Shown piece after piece: positions 48,131 through 54,810 of a stretch of DNA of 64,000 bases. Each line of letters opens with the position of its first letter. The stretch's first letter is position 1. The notes under the pieces were generated by a model. That model was not told where the DNA came from. It made no database searches and was given only the letters and a program-made list of their open reading frames with translations. Position numbers and translations under genes: made by a program. This DNA is from Paenibacillus periandrae (GTDB taxonomy: Bacteria > Bacillota > Bacilli > Paenibacillales > NBRC-103111): contig NZ_JAJNMU010000027.1 in the NCBI RefSeq assembly GCF_022458865.1, positions 1 to 64,000 of the forward strand, given 5' to 3'.

Positions 48131-48535
48131 ATGAAGATAAGAAATTCTGCAAAAGCAGTAATATTTAAAGATAATAAGTTACTTGTTATTAAGCTGAATG
48201 ATGAGAGCGGAATTTACTATTTACTACCTGGTGGCGGACAAGAAGTAGGGGGAAAACTGAATGAAACTTTGATTAGAGAATGTATTGAAGAAACAGGATA
48301 CATAGTTGAAGTTCAGGAGCTAATGTTTATAAGAGAATGCTTTTTAGATAAGAACATACATAGAGTAGAATTTATATTTAAGTGCGAAATTTCAGATGAG
48401 ACTAAAACCTTAATAATGGACAAGAACCAAATAGGATATGAATGGATAGACATTGATACTATACAGAATGAACCATTATTTCCAGCAGGGCTTAAAAAAC
48501 TTATCAAATCATTTAGTGAGGGGATTAAACAATAA
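48131..48535 (+). CDS. cassette 1: Nudix hydrolase
   Basis: 134 residues. The Nudix box GGGQEVGGKLNETLIRECIEETGY (G-x5-E-x7-R-E-x2-E-E-x-G) is complete except for local variation, so it should bind Mg and hydrolyse a nucleoside diphosphate derivative of unknown identity. ATG 48131 follows ACGGAGG. It starts 60 bp after the cassette boundary at 48071, and its own attC-like site follows 62 bp after the stop. AT-rich, unlike the host genes. Confidence 0.88.
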   Translation: MKIRNSAKAVIFKDNKLLVIKLNDESGIYYLLPGGGQEVGGKLNETLIRECIEETGYIVEVQELMFIRECFLDKNIHRVEFIFKCEISDETKTLIMDKNQIGYEWIDIDTIQNEPLFPAGLKKLIKSFSEGIKQ

Positions 48536-48597
48536 ACTTATTTAGGGGAAATAGAGTAAAGATCTTTTTTGGCATTAATCGGGGAAGGCAAGAACAT

Positions 48598-48761
48598 CCG
48601 ATAACACCGTATCTACGCTGCGGCCAGACGGCCTTGGTCTGCAAGGAAGGATTTCAAGGAAGTGGATTCAGCAGACAACCCTGCACAGCCTAACCGCGTC
48701 GCGGCCAGTCGCTACGCTCCTTTAAGGCAGTGAGGGTTCGTAGATACACAAACGTTATCGG
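48598..48761 (+). other. attC-like site 1
   Basis: Outer arms CCGATAAC (48598-48605) and GTTATCGG (48754-48761) are exact complements. The next arms GTATCTACG/CGTAGATAC also pair. Inside are hairpin GGCC-AGAC-GGCC, arm GGTCTGC...GCAGAC and palindrome CCGCGTCGCGG. Predicted crossover after G48754. Cassette 1 spans 48071-48754. Confidence 0.85.
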
Positions 48762-48803
48762 AAATTAATGCAAATATGATAAATACTTTAGGAGGCTTTT
48801 TCA

Positions 48804-49436
48804 ATGGGGACTAAACTTTCAAACATTCATATATATTCTAGAGATATAAATGAGTTAATAAATTCACTTAAAGAGATAGTTAGTGCGAGAAATAAAACAT
48901 CACCCAATTTACATGCTCTCTTCGGTTTAGAATTACCCCCTGAGTTTGAGGAGATTTTAAAAGAATCGTCTAAATCAAAAAATATATTTTATCTTGGGCA
49001 AATGCGAGATGAATGGATTAGCATACTTAATGAAGATTTTGGTTGGGGAGAAACTGAAGCATTTGGTGAAGAAATTTCTAATCATATAAACTCACCAGTT
49101 CTGACAGTTTCATATTTTGATGAGGATGTATTGGATTTGAATATTTATATGAATGGTCAACTAGTTACTGGACATTTGTCGTGTACAGTAGGAACAAAAG
49201 AGGGTTACGGATTAGAAGATAAATATGGAGATATTAGTGTCTTAAGTGAATTATTTGGAAACCAATACACAAATGACATATTAAACTTTCTCGAAATAAA
49301 GAATTCTGGTGATGCTTTAAATGAATTTGAACGAATTATAAATATTCCATTATGGATTAAAGCTGATTGGATAAAGTCTAATTATATAGATAAAGAGATG
49401 CAAGATAAGTATGTAAAGTACGATTTTAATAAATAA
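48804..49436 (+). CDS. cassette 2: unknown protein
   Basis: 210 residues, acidic, no signal or membrane segment. ATG 48804 follows TTAGGAGGC, a leader much like that of cassette 1. Recognisable text: LHALFGLELPPEFEEIL, WISILNEDFGWGETEAFGEEI and DEDVLDLNIYMNGQL. It may be an immunity- or SMI1-like protein by overall feel only; I do not recognise a family. Very AT-rich. Confidence 0.7.
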   Translation: MGTKLSNIHIYSRDINELINSLKEIVSARNKTSPNLHALFGLELPPEFEEILKESSKSKNIFYLGQMRDEWISILNEDFGWGETEAFGEEISNHINSPVLTVSYFDEDVLDLNIYMNGQLVTGHLSCTVGTKEGYGLEDKYGDISVLSELFGNQYTNDILNFLEIKNSGDALNEFERIINIPLWIKADWIKSNYIDKEMQDKYVKYDFNK

Positions 49437-49470
49437 TTTTTATAAGTGAATTCAAAGAAGGCATTAACAT

Positions 49471-49638
49471 CCGATAACACCGTATTCACGCTGCGGACCT
49501 TGCGGTCCTTGGTCTGCCCGAGGATAATTCGTGGAAGCGGAATCAGGCAGACAACCCTGCGAACCTAAGTCCGCAAGCGGACCCGGCAGCTGCGCTGCCT
49601 TAAGGTACTCGGGTTCGTGAATACAAGAACGTTATCGG
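49471..49638 (+). other. attC-like site 2
   Basis: Outer arms CCGATAAC (49471-49478) and GTTATCGG (49631-49638). Inner arms GTATTCACG/CGTGAATAC differ from site 1 on both sides in a compensating way. Hairpins GGACC-TTGC-GGTCC, GTCTGCC/GGCAGAC, GTCCGC-AA-GCGGAC and GGCAGC-TGC-GCTGCC. Cassette 2 spans 48755-49631. Confidence 0.85.
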
Positions 49639-49766
49639 AAAGATTCGCAATATGTAGAAACATGAATGGAGATACAGAGAAATTGTATTTCCATTTTTTC
49701 ATATCCATGCTAATGTTATGTTAATTATTGGAACTTAATAGAATGATACTGAAGATCGGAAGAACT

Positions 49767-49930
49767 AGTTAAGGTCAAAGAAGATAAAAGACCGTAAGAG
49801 ACAGTTAAGATCAAGGGACATAAAGATCGTAAGAGACAGTTAAGATCAAGAGACATGAAAGATTCGTAAGTGACAGTTAAAGTCAAGAGATATATAAGAA
49901 CTTAAGAAACAGTTAAGGGCTGAAATATAA
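49767..49930 (+). repeat. cassette 3: five degenerate 36-bp tandem repeats, no ORF
   Basis: AGTTAAG-type motifs begin at 49767, 49803, 49838, 49875 and 49911 (35-37 bp apart), each within AGTTAAGRTCAAGRGACAT-like units. The cassette (49632-50125) contains no open frame longer than about 20 codons on the plus strand and none supportable on the minus strand. It may encode an RNA or be a decayed gene. Confidence 0.7.
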
Positions 49931-49969
49931 TTAAGAGATTTTCGGGTAACTCAAAGAAGGCGTATCCAT

Positions 49970-50132
49970 CCGATAACACCGTATCTACGCTACGGCCTGA
50001 AGGCCTTGGTCTGCAAGAGGAATTTCGAGGAAACGGAATCAGCAGACAACCCTGCACTGCCTAACCGCGTCGCGGCCAGTCGCTACGCTCCTTTAAGGCA
50101 GTAAGGGTTCGTAGATACACAAACGTTATCCG
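49970..50132 (+). other. attC-like site 3
   Basis: 5' core CCGATAAC (49970-49977), 3' core GTTATCCG (50125-50132). The mismatch is expected because the bases after G belong to cassette 4. Inner arms GTATCTACG/CGTAGATAC; hairpin GGCC-TGAA-GGCC; arms GGTCTGC/GCAGAC and ACTGCC/GGCAGT; palindrome CCGCGTCGCGG. Confidence 0.85.
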
Positions 50133-50205
50133 AAACTGCCTAAACTAAGTTAAGGGCTAAAAACTAAATATAAAAACAAATTAAAATCATTGAGGTGGGG
50201 TAGCT

Positions 50206-50621
50206 ATGGAGAAATATACTCACTTAGGTGTTTACGGTATTCTCATTAATGATAATAAAATATTACTTATAAAGAAATCTAGAGGCCCTCATAAAGGTAA
50301 ATGGATTTACCAGGTGGATCAATCGAGTTTGGTGAGGAGCCGTATGATACATTAAAGAGAGAGTTTTATGAAGAAACTGGAATAAATGAATTAGAAGCCA
50401 GAATTAGAACAGCGAAATCATATACAATAGTTTATCCATATAAGGAAGACCAATTAGAAGAATTACATCATATTGGAATAATCTATGATGTCGAATTAAT
50501 CAGTAATAATTTTGTATTAAAGGCTAGTGGAGATGGACAGGATTCTTTAGGGCCTAGTTGGATAAATATTAAAGATATGAAAAATATTGAAACTACACCA
50601 TTTGTAAAGGAAATATTATAG
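50206..50621 (+). pseudogene. cassette 4: Nudix hydrolase with a frameshift
   Basis: ATG 50206 (GAGGTGGGG upstream) opens a Nudix N-terminus: MEKYTHLGVYGILINDNKIL, then LIKKSRGPHKGKW. One base appears missing near 50302-50304: the expected GKWDLPGGS is split, and the rest, DLPGGSIEFGEEP with the box GGSIEFGEEPYDTLKREFYEETG, runs in another frame (50301-50621). ATG 50301 falls exactly at the break, but a protein from there would lack the first strands. Probably inactive, unless the base loss is a sequencing error. Confidence 0.75.
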
Positions 50622-50663
50622 AAACTAAAGATATTGTGGGTAATTTCAAAGTAGTGGCAGCAT

Positions 50664-50794
50664 CGGATAACACCGTATCTACGCTGCGGGCCGTACGGCC
50701 CTTGGTCTGCAAGAGGGATTTCAAGGAAGCGTGCGTCGCGGCCGCCCTTTGGGCTTAAGTCGGTGAGGGTTCGTAGATACACAAACGTTAGGCG
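50664..50794 (+). other. attC-like site 4 (shortened)
   Basis: 5' core CGGATAAC (50664-50671) matches its own cassette start TTATCCG at 50126. The 3' core GTTAGGCG (50787-50794) belongs to cassette 5 and fits the classical GTTRRRY consensus. Hairpin GGGCCGTACGGCCC and GCCC-TTT-GGGC are present, but the GCAGACAACCCTGC segment found in the others is deleted. Confidence 0.8.
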
Positions 50795-50828
50795 AAATAA
50801 TTGCAAGTTAGGAAAGGAATTACAAACA

Positions 50829-51377
50829 ATGGGACTTGATTATAGTTACATAATAATTATTAAAGAAGAAAATAGAGGAAAACTATTTCAATATATTAAC
50901 AAGCGAGGCTCTTTAGATGGAAATTGTGCGTGTATTAATTTTGAAGTGGATTCCTTTATTTTAAAGTATTTAGAAGGCGGCTATGACTGGAGTCCACATT
51001 ATGACAGACAAGAAATTGCAAAGTGGTTAAACTCTGATGGTAGTGCAAACATTGGTTGTATCAACGTTAGGGAAAGAAAGTTGCCTAATCTGAAAGGTGA
51101 ACTTTCAATTTCCTTTACAGCTGTAACATCAAGTATGAGTCACCTATTTAGAGACTCTGTTAATATTCATAAGTGGTTTTTAGATCTTAGTAAAGAAGTT
51201 GATTCGATCATTACATATATTGATTTAGAGAGCGAGGGTGACCGAATAATTTATTTTCGAGGACATGAGATAAATATAGAACTAAAGGGGGAAGGTCATA
51301 TTGATTTAGGAAAGAAAGACTTTCTAAACATTATGACTGAATTTTCAAATAGATTTAGATTTTTTATTGAGGAATAA
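50829..51377 (+). CDS. cassette 5: unknown protein
   Basis: 182 residues from ATG 50829, after GGAAAGGAA; the longer frame from 50763 starts inside the attC site and is not real. Cytoplasmic with alternating strands and helices: MGLDYSYIIIIKEENRGKL, then YLEGGYDWSPHYD and FSNRFRFFIEE. No known family. It starts 41 bp after the cassette boundary. Confidence 0.7.
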   Translation: MGLDYSYIIIIKEENRGKLFQYINKRGSLDGNCACINFEVDSFILKYLEGGYDWSPHYDRQEIAKWLNSDGSANIGCINVRERKLPNLKGELSISFTAVTSSMSHLFRDSVNIHKWFLDLSKEVDSIITYIDLESEGDRIIYFRGHEINIELKGEGHIDLGKKDFLNIMTEFSNRFRFFIEE

Positions 51378-51408
51378 CTTTTTTCGTAGCTCAAAGAAGG
51401 CAATCACT

Positions 51409-51577
51409 TCGCTAACATCGTATTCACGCTGCGGCCGGCTACGCCGACCTTGGTCTGCCTGAGGCGATTCTCGGAAGCGGATTCAGTCAGACAACCTTGC
51501 GAGGCTAAGTCCTGATGGACCCAGTCGCTTTGCTCCTTTAAGCCTCTCAGGTTCGTGAATACACAGAACGTTAGCCG
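51409..51577 (+). other. attC-like site 5
   Basis: 5' core TCGCTAAC (51409-51416) is nearly complementary to its cassette start TTAGGCGA (one extra G). The 3' core is GTTAGCCG (51570-51577). Arms GTATTCACG/CGTGAATAC pair. Hairpin GGCCGGC-TAC-GCCGACC, and GTCTGCCTGA paired with TCAGTCAGAC. Confidence 0.8.
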
Positions 51578-51607
51578 AAAGAAGTTCTTAGTGTAGGAGG
51601 AGTCTAT

Positions 51608-52375
51608 ATGATATTAGAAAAAGTTATAAATAGAATTGTAATACAAAATGAATATAAGGATTTTGTTGATAAGTATATAGATAATGTACTTACCGAATTT
51701 AAAGGTAAGATTCATAGCATTTATATGTGTGGCTCGATTCCAAAAGGAACTGCTAAACCTTTTAAGTCAGATGCAGACTTTACTATTGTATGTGTAAATC
51801 CCAAAGATGTTGATTACGAAAGATTGTCAAATATTAAAGACAGGCTTTTGGAAGAATATCCAGTAGTAACTAAGATTGATACGATAATTTGCTCGATTGA
51901 CGATGTATTAAGTAAACCGAATGAGTGGGGTTTTTGGGTTAAGATAATTTGTGTTTGCATATATGGTCATGACGTTGGTGAAAAAGTACCACCGATAATT
52001 ATTTCTCCAGAGTTCATTTTAGACTTAAATACAGAGACCAAGGAGGAAGTGGATCGTATACATAGTTTACTTTCTAATGCTAGTGATAACACAATGAAAA
52101 CTAGATATATTAAAGGTTATTCTAAGAGATTAATTCGTGCATTATACTCTTTGGTTTTAGAAGATACAGGTGTATGGCAAGATGACATTATTAAGATGAA
52201 GAATGCCATATTAAACTATTGCGAGATTGACTCCGCTTTAGTTGATTATCTGTATGCTTGTTACTTGGATAGTAATGTACTTGTTGAAGAGTTTCTGGGA
52301 ATTGCAGATGAAGTATATAGCTATTTTGAAAACGCCTTAAATACAATGGCTGCTTCCAGAACTTCCTTCGGCTAA
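51608..52375 (+). CDS. cassette 6: nucleotidyltransferase (ANT-like fold)
   Basis: 255 residues. The polymerase-beta-type motif MCGSIPKGTAKPFKSDADFT gives GS...SDAD, with a third acidic residue probably in KIDTIICSID. This pattern is shared with aminoglycoside nucleotidyltransferases (AadA/LinB-like), though the family includes many other activities. ATG 51608 follows GTAGGAGGAG. The stop codon TAA lies inside the 5' core of its attC site (CGGCTAAC), so the last residues depend on the site. AT-rich. Confidence 0.8.
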   Translation: MILEKVINRIVIQNEYKDFVDKYIDNVLTEFKGKIHSIYMCGSIPKGTAKPFKSDADFTIVCVNPKDVDYERLSNIKDRLLEEYPVVTKIDTIICSIDDVLSKPNEWGFWVKIICVCIYGHDVGEKVPPIIISPEFILDLNTETKEEVDRIHSLLSNASDNTMKTRYIKGYSKRLIRALYSLVLEDTGVWQDDIIKMKNAILNYCEIDSALVDYLYACYLDSNVLVEEFLGIADEVYSYFENALNTMAASRTSFG

Positions 52376-52580
52376 CACCATATTGACGCTCCGGGTCACT
52401 CTGAGAAGCGAGTGACCACATCCGGCCCCCTAAGCCCGTCGGAGGGCCTTACGGCCCTCGGTCTGCAGATGGAATTCGATGGAGCAAGCTCAGCAGCACA
52501 CCTGCACCGACTAACCGCGTCGCGGCCAGCCCTTTGGGCTTTAAGTCGGTGAGGCGTCGTGAACACAACAACGTTAGCAG
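52369..52580 (+). other. attC-like site 6 (extended)
   Basis: 5' core CGGCTAAC (52369-52376) exactly complements its cassette start TTAGCCG (51571). 3' core GTTAGCAG (52573-52580). An extra hairpin GGTCACT...AGTGACC makes it the longest site (212 bp). GGGCC-TTAC-GGCCC, CCGCGTCGCGG and GCCC-TTT-GGGC are present. The ATATTGACG/CGTGAACAC arm is imperfect. Confidence 0.8.
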
Positions 52581-52694
52581 AAATTGCTGAAAACCTATGA
52601 AATATTAATAATCGAAAAAATCTATCCGGTGAGAGGATAGGTTTTTTCTATGACTTATAAACATCGCCGCACGAACCTATTTTAATTACATAAA

Positions 52695-52904
52695 TTAGTA
52701 ACTTGTCATTTACACAATTCTATAAGAACCTATCCGCAAACGGAATTCATCAATTGTACCTTGCATTCTTTAAATATCAAGCTCAGAATTGAAAGGACTT
52801 TCAGACAATATCTGAAGAGAATGAACAATCCGGGTACGTGTTGATTTATCTAATTTTTGAAGATACTTAAAGGCGGATTTATCGAACTCAATTGAGTAAC
52901 CCAT
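52695..52904 (-). pseudogene. cassette 7: RelE/ParE-type toxin remnant with two internal stops
   Basis: From ATG 52904, overlapping the antitoxin end by 17 bp, the minus strand reads MGYSIEFDKSAFKYLQKLDK, then STRTRIVHSLQILSESPF, then DI-stop. After that it continues in the same frame as RMQGTIDEFRLRIGSYRIV, a second stop, and MTSY. The joined text is a RelE/ParE toxin (KLKG...YRLRVGDYRIIY pattern). TAA codons at 52772-52770 and near 52712 replace expected sense codons. The toxin is therefore probably dead. Confidence 0.75.
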
Positions 52905-53124
52905 CAATAACATCCTTCAATTTAATACTTTCACCACGTGCAAATGATTCTTTCGCATTTTTAATATCTTCAATATCTTGTTCAGTGGTTGGTTCATCAT
53001 TCCAAGGAATATAACGAATATTTGGATTATTAACTAATTTCTCCAAGAAATCAGCAGCAATTGGAAGGGCATTATCAGGTAATTTTTGAATTAATTTATT
53101 TAAATCATCTTTTGAAATGGACAC
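52888..53124 (-). CDS. cassette 7: antitoxin of a RelE-type pair
   Basis: 78 residues, start GTG 53124 nine bases after AAGGGAG. Acidic C-terminal half with DEPTTEQDIEDIKNAKESFA, then RGESIKLKDVIDGLL, typical of RelB/DUF-type antitoxins that wrap the toxin. It runs against the cassette direction and has its own possible -10 box TATAAT (53165-53160, minus strand), as usual for toxin-antitoxin cassettes in chromosomal integrons. The adjoining toxin is interrupted, so the antitoxin is an orphan. Confidence 0.75.
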   Translation of the reverse strand: MSISKDDLNKLIQKLPDNALPIAADFLEKLVNNPNIRYIPWNDEPTTEQDIEDIKNAKESFARGESIKLKDVIDGLLN

Positions 53125-53247
53125 TGATCTCAACTCCCTTGTTTAAACGAATATGACTTATTATAATACGAATTAACACAAAAGCTTCAGAAGTAGATAT
53201 AGCGCAAATGATAATTGGTAAGCATTTCAAAATGTCATCAACATCTT

Positions 53248-53408
53248 CTGATACTGTGTTCCCACTGCGGCTCCTACGGAGCCTTCGTCTGCATGAGGAA
53301 TTTCGGATAAGCATATTCAGCAGACAACCCTGCACAGCCTAACCGCGTCGCGGCCGGACCTACGGTCCTTAAGGCAGTGAGGGTTGGTAGATACACAAAC
53401 GTTAAAAG
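53248..53408 (+). other. attC-like site 7 (degenerate, last in array)
   Basis: 5' core CTGATAC (53248-53254) is an imperfect complement of the cassette start TTAGCAG (52574). The left inner arm (GTGTTCCCAC) does not pair with the right arm GGTAGATAC, while GGCTCC-TAC-GGAGCC, GTCTGC/GCAGAC, CCGCGTCGCGG and GGACC-TAC-GGTCC are intact. The right half is almost identical to sites 1 and 3. Likely a hybrid or decayed site. The 3' core is GTTAAAAG (53401-53408). Confidence 0.75.
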
Positions 53409-53560
53409 AAATCCCCGCAAAACTAAACAATATAAGAAAATGATAATTACAGGTTATAGAGGCAACGGCAAGAAAGACAGGGCTCTAATAATTAACCAGT
53501 GGAGAGAACATTTTAGAACGAGCAAAGGTAACAGTGCATTTATAACGATGATCATGTCTG

Positions 53561-53759
53561 TTCCTCAATTCGCAGGTCGATCCATCCGCCAAACACCTTC
53601 CATCCATATTCCGGCAAATGTGCAGCGAGCTGATGTCCCGATTGACCCAGCTCTAGCTGTTATTTCACGGTTTGGTGAGCTTTCCAAATAAAAGCCAGTT
53701 AAGGAGTGGCTGGAGTGTTGCACAAAGCTTTCTCAATACCTTATGATATCAACAGAAAG
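53561..53759 (+). repeat. 199-bp direct repeat, right copy with GH4 gene tail
   Basis: Carries the last 43 codons of a GH4 gene (PQFAGRSIRQTPSIHIPANV to FGELSK-stop at 53691) plus 68 bp of downstream DNA, about 95% identical to 46337-46535. Between site 7 and this repeat, 53409-53560 holds no recognisable gene. A 104-codon frame at 53377-53691 fuses attC-site, filler and GH4 tail and is not a real gene. Confidence 0.85.
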
Positions 53760-53821
53760 TAGTACGATGTGTGCATGTTCCTTAGCTACATACAGGTATG
53801 CACGAAGAAAGGGCGAGAAAG

Positions 53822-54448
53822 ATGCAAGAGGTCACAGGTTATAAGTCAATAGCGCTCGATATTGCCCAAAGAATTGTAAGTGGGGAGTTTCCCGTCCAGA
53901 GTAAAATTTCCGGCCGCTCCTTATTGGCAAGCCAATATCATGTCTCCCCTGAAACGATTCGTAAAGCAATCGGTCTGCTGAAGGATGAGAATATTGTTTT
54001 CGTTTCACAGGGAAAAGAGATCGTGATCGTATCGGATCAAAACGCTTTCGACTATATAACCAGAAACAATTATCTGAAATCGGTATACTCGCTCAAACAG
54101 GAATTGCAGCTGCTATTGGTCCACAAAAAAGAGATCGATAGCAAGTTTGAGGTGCTGCTTACCGGAATAATCAATGCATCAGACCGATTGCAAAATTTGA
54201 AGCCCTACCATCCAGTGGAAATAAAGGTGACAAATATTTCTCATGTTGTCGGTAAGACGATTGCAAATCTTCAATTTTGGCAAAATACAGGTGCGACCAT
54301 CGTAGCGCTGCGCAGAGGCACACAAGTGTCCATCTCACCGGGGCCCCATGTTATTCTTAGAGAAGACGATGTTCTTGTTATCGTAGGAGATGGACAAGTC
54401 CAAGAAAGAACCGAGCGTTTTCTCAATATTCCTCTGCAGGAAGAATAA
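53822..54448 (+). CDS. busR: BusR-like GntR/RCK_C transcriptional regulator
   Basis: 208 residues from ATG 53822 (GAAAGGGCGAG upstream). GntR-type winged helix at about 1-75 (SGRSLLASQYHVSPETIRKA), then a helical linker (YSLKQELQLLLVHKKEIDSKF) and a C-terminal RCK_C/TrkA-C domain (GKTIANLQFW, ISPGPHVILREDDVLVIVGD). This order is that of BusR, the c-di-AMP-bound repressor of betaine uptake in lactococci and streptococci. It stands directly upstream of an OpuC-type osmoprotectant transporter, supporting that role. Confidence 0.82.
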   Translation: MQEVTGYKSIALDIAQRIVSGEFPVQSKISGRSLLASQYHVSPETIRKAIGLLKDENIVFVSQGKEIVIVSDQNAFDYITRNNYLKSVYSLKQELQLLLVHKKEIDSKFEVLLTGIINASDRLQNLKPYHPVEIKVTNISHVVGKTIANLQFWQNTGATIVALRRGTQVSISPGPHVILREDDVLVIVGDGQVQERTERFLNIPLQEE

Positions 54449-54470
54449 ATAGTGAAGCATATAATCAGAG

Positions 54471-54511
54471 GACTGTTTTGTGGCTTTTTAGGCCATGGGA
54501 CAGTCTTTTTT
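54471..54511 (+). terminator. intrinsic terminator
   Basis: GACTGTTTTGTGGC pairs with GCCATGGGACAGTC (54471-54505), followed by T6. It separates the regulator from the opuC operon. Confidence 0.75.
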
Positions 54512-54539
54512 GTCATTTCAGTAATCGATTATTTATGGA

Positions 54540-54597
54540 CAACAAACAACTTCATTTATAATTTAAGGTTGTCAGTTGATTGTTGATTTGGTATAGT
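54540..54597 (+). promoter_or_regulatory. promoter of opuC operon with overlapping inverted repeat
   Basis: TTGTCA (54569-54574), a 17-bp spacer and TATAGT (54592-54597) make a good sigma-A promoter. CAACAAACAACTT (54540-54552) and CAGTTGATTGTTG (54573-54585) are near-complementary, and the right half covers the promoter spacer. It is a candidate binding site for the BusR-like regulator. Confidence 0.55.
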
Positions 54598-54605
54598 ATG
54601 AATAT

Positions 54606-54711
54606 CTTATTGGAGCGGTGCTTCCCTATTTCGCAGCTTTATTGGCAATTTCTATTTTACTATTGTTTCCAAATAAGACGAATGTACCAAGACTACTGCA
54701 CTTTGCGTAGC
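54606..54711 (+). pseudogene. possible C-terminal remnant of a membrane permease
   Basis: A start-less frame reads IGAVLPYFAALLAISILLLF, then PNKTNVPRLLHFA-stop, resembling the last helix of a DctM-type permease. It could equally be chance. The rest of 54712-54810 holds no gene. Confidence 0.25.
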
Positions 54712-54810
54712 CTTGTATGGCTGCGCCAACAATTACCGAGTGAATAGGAGGGATTCGATCAAACAGCGTAATTGTGAAGCAAGTAGAGAAAACGAAAGGT
54801 GGTTACCCGC

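Noticed and set aside
49767..49930. CRISPR array
   Set aside because: The 36-bp units are degenerate and directly adjacent, with no unique spacers and no cas genes.
50763..50828. N-terminal extension of the cassette 5 protein
   Set aside because: The extension reads through the attC site; ATG 50829 has its own ribosome site and lies after the cassette boundary.
48598..53408. Repeats as mobile introns or riboswitches
   Set aside because: No intron-encoded protein and no conserved splice or ligand core. The boundary rule linking each 5' core to its own cassette start fits recombination sites better.
53377..53691. 104-codon open frame after the last attC-like site
   Set aside because: It fuses attC DNA, filler and the duplicated GH4 tail, begins inside the site and has no ribosome site; only the GH4 tail is meaningful.
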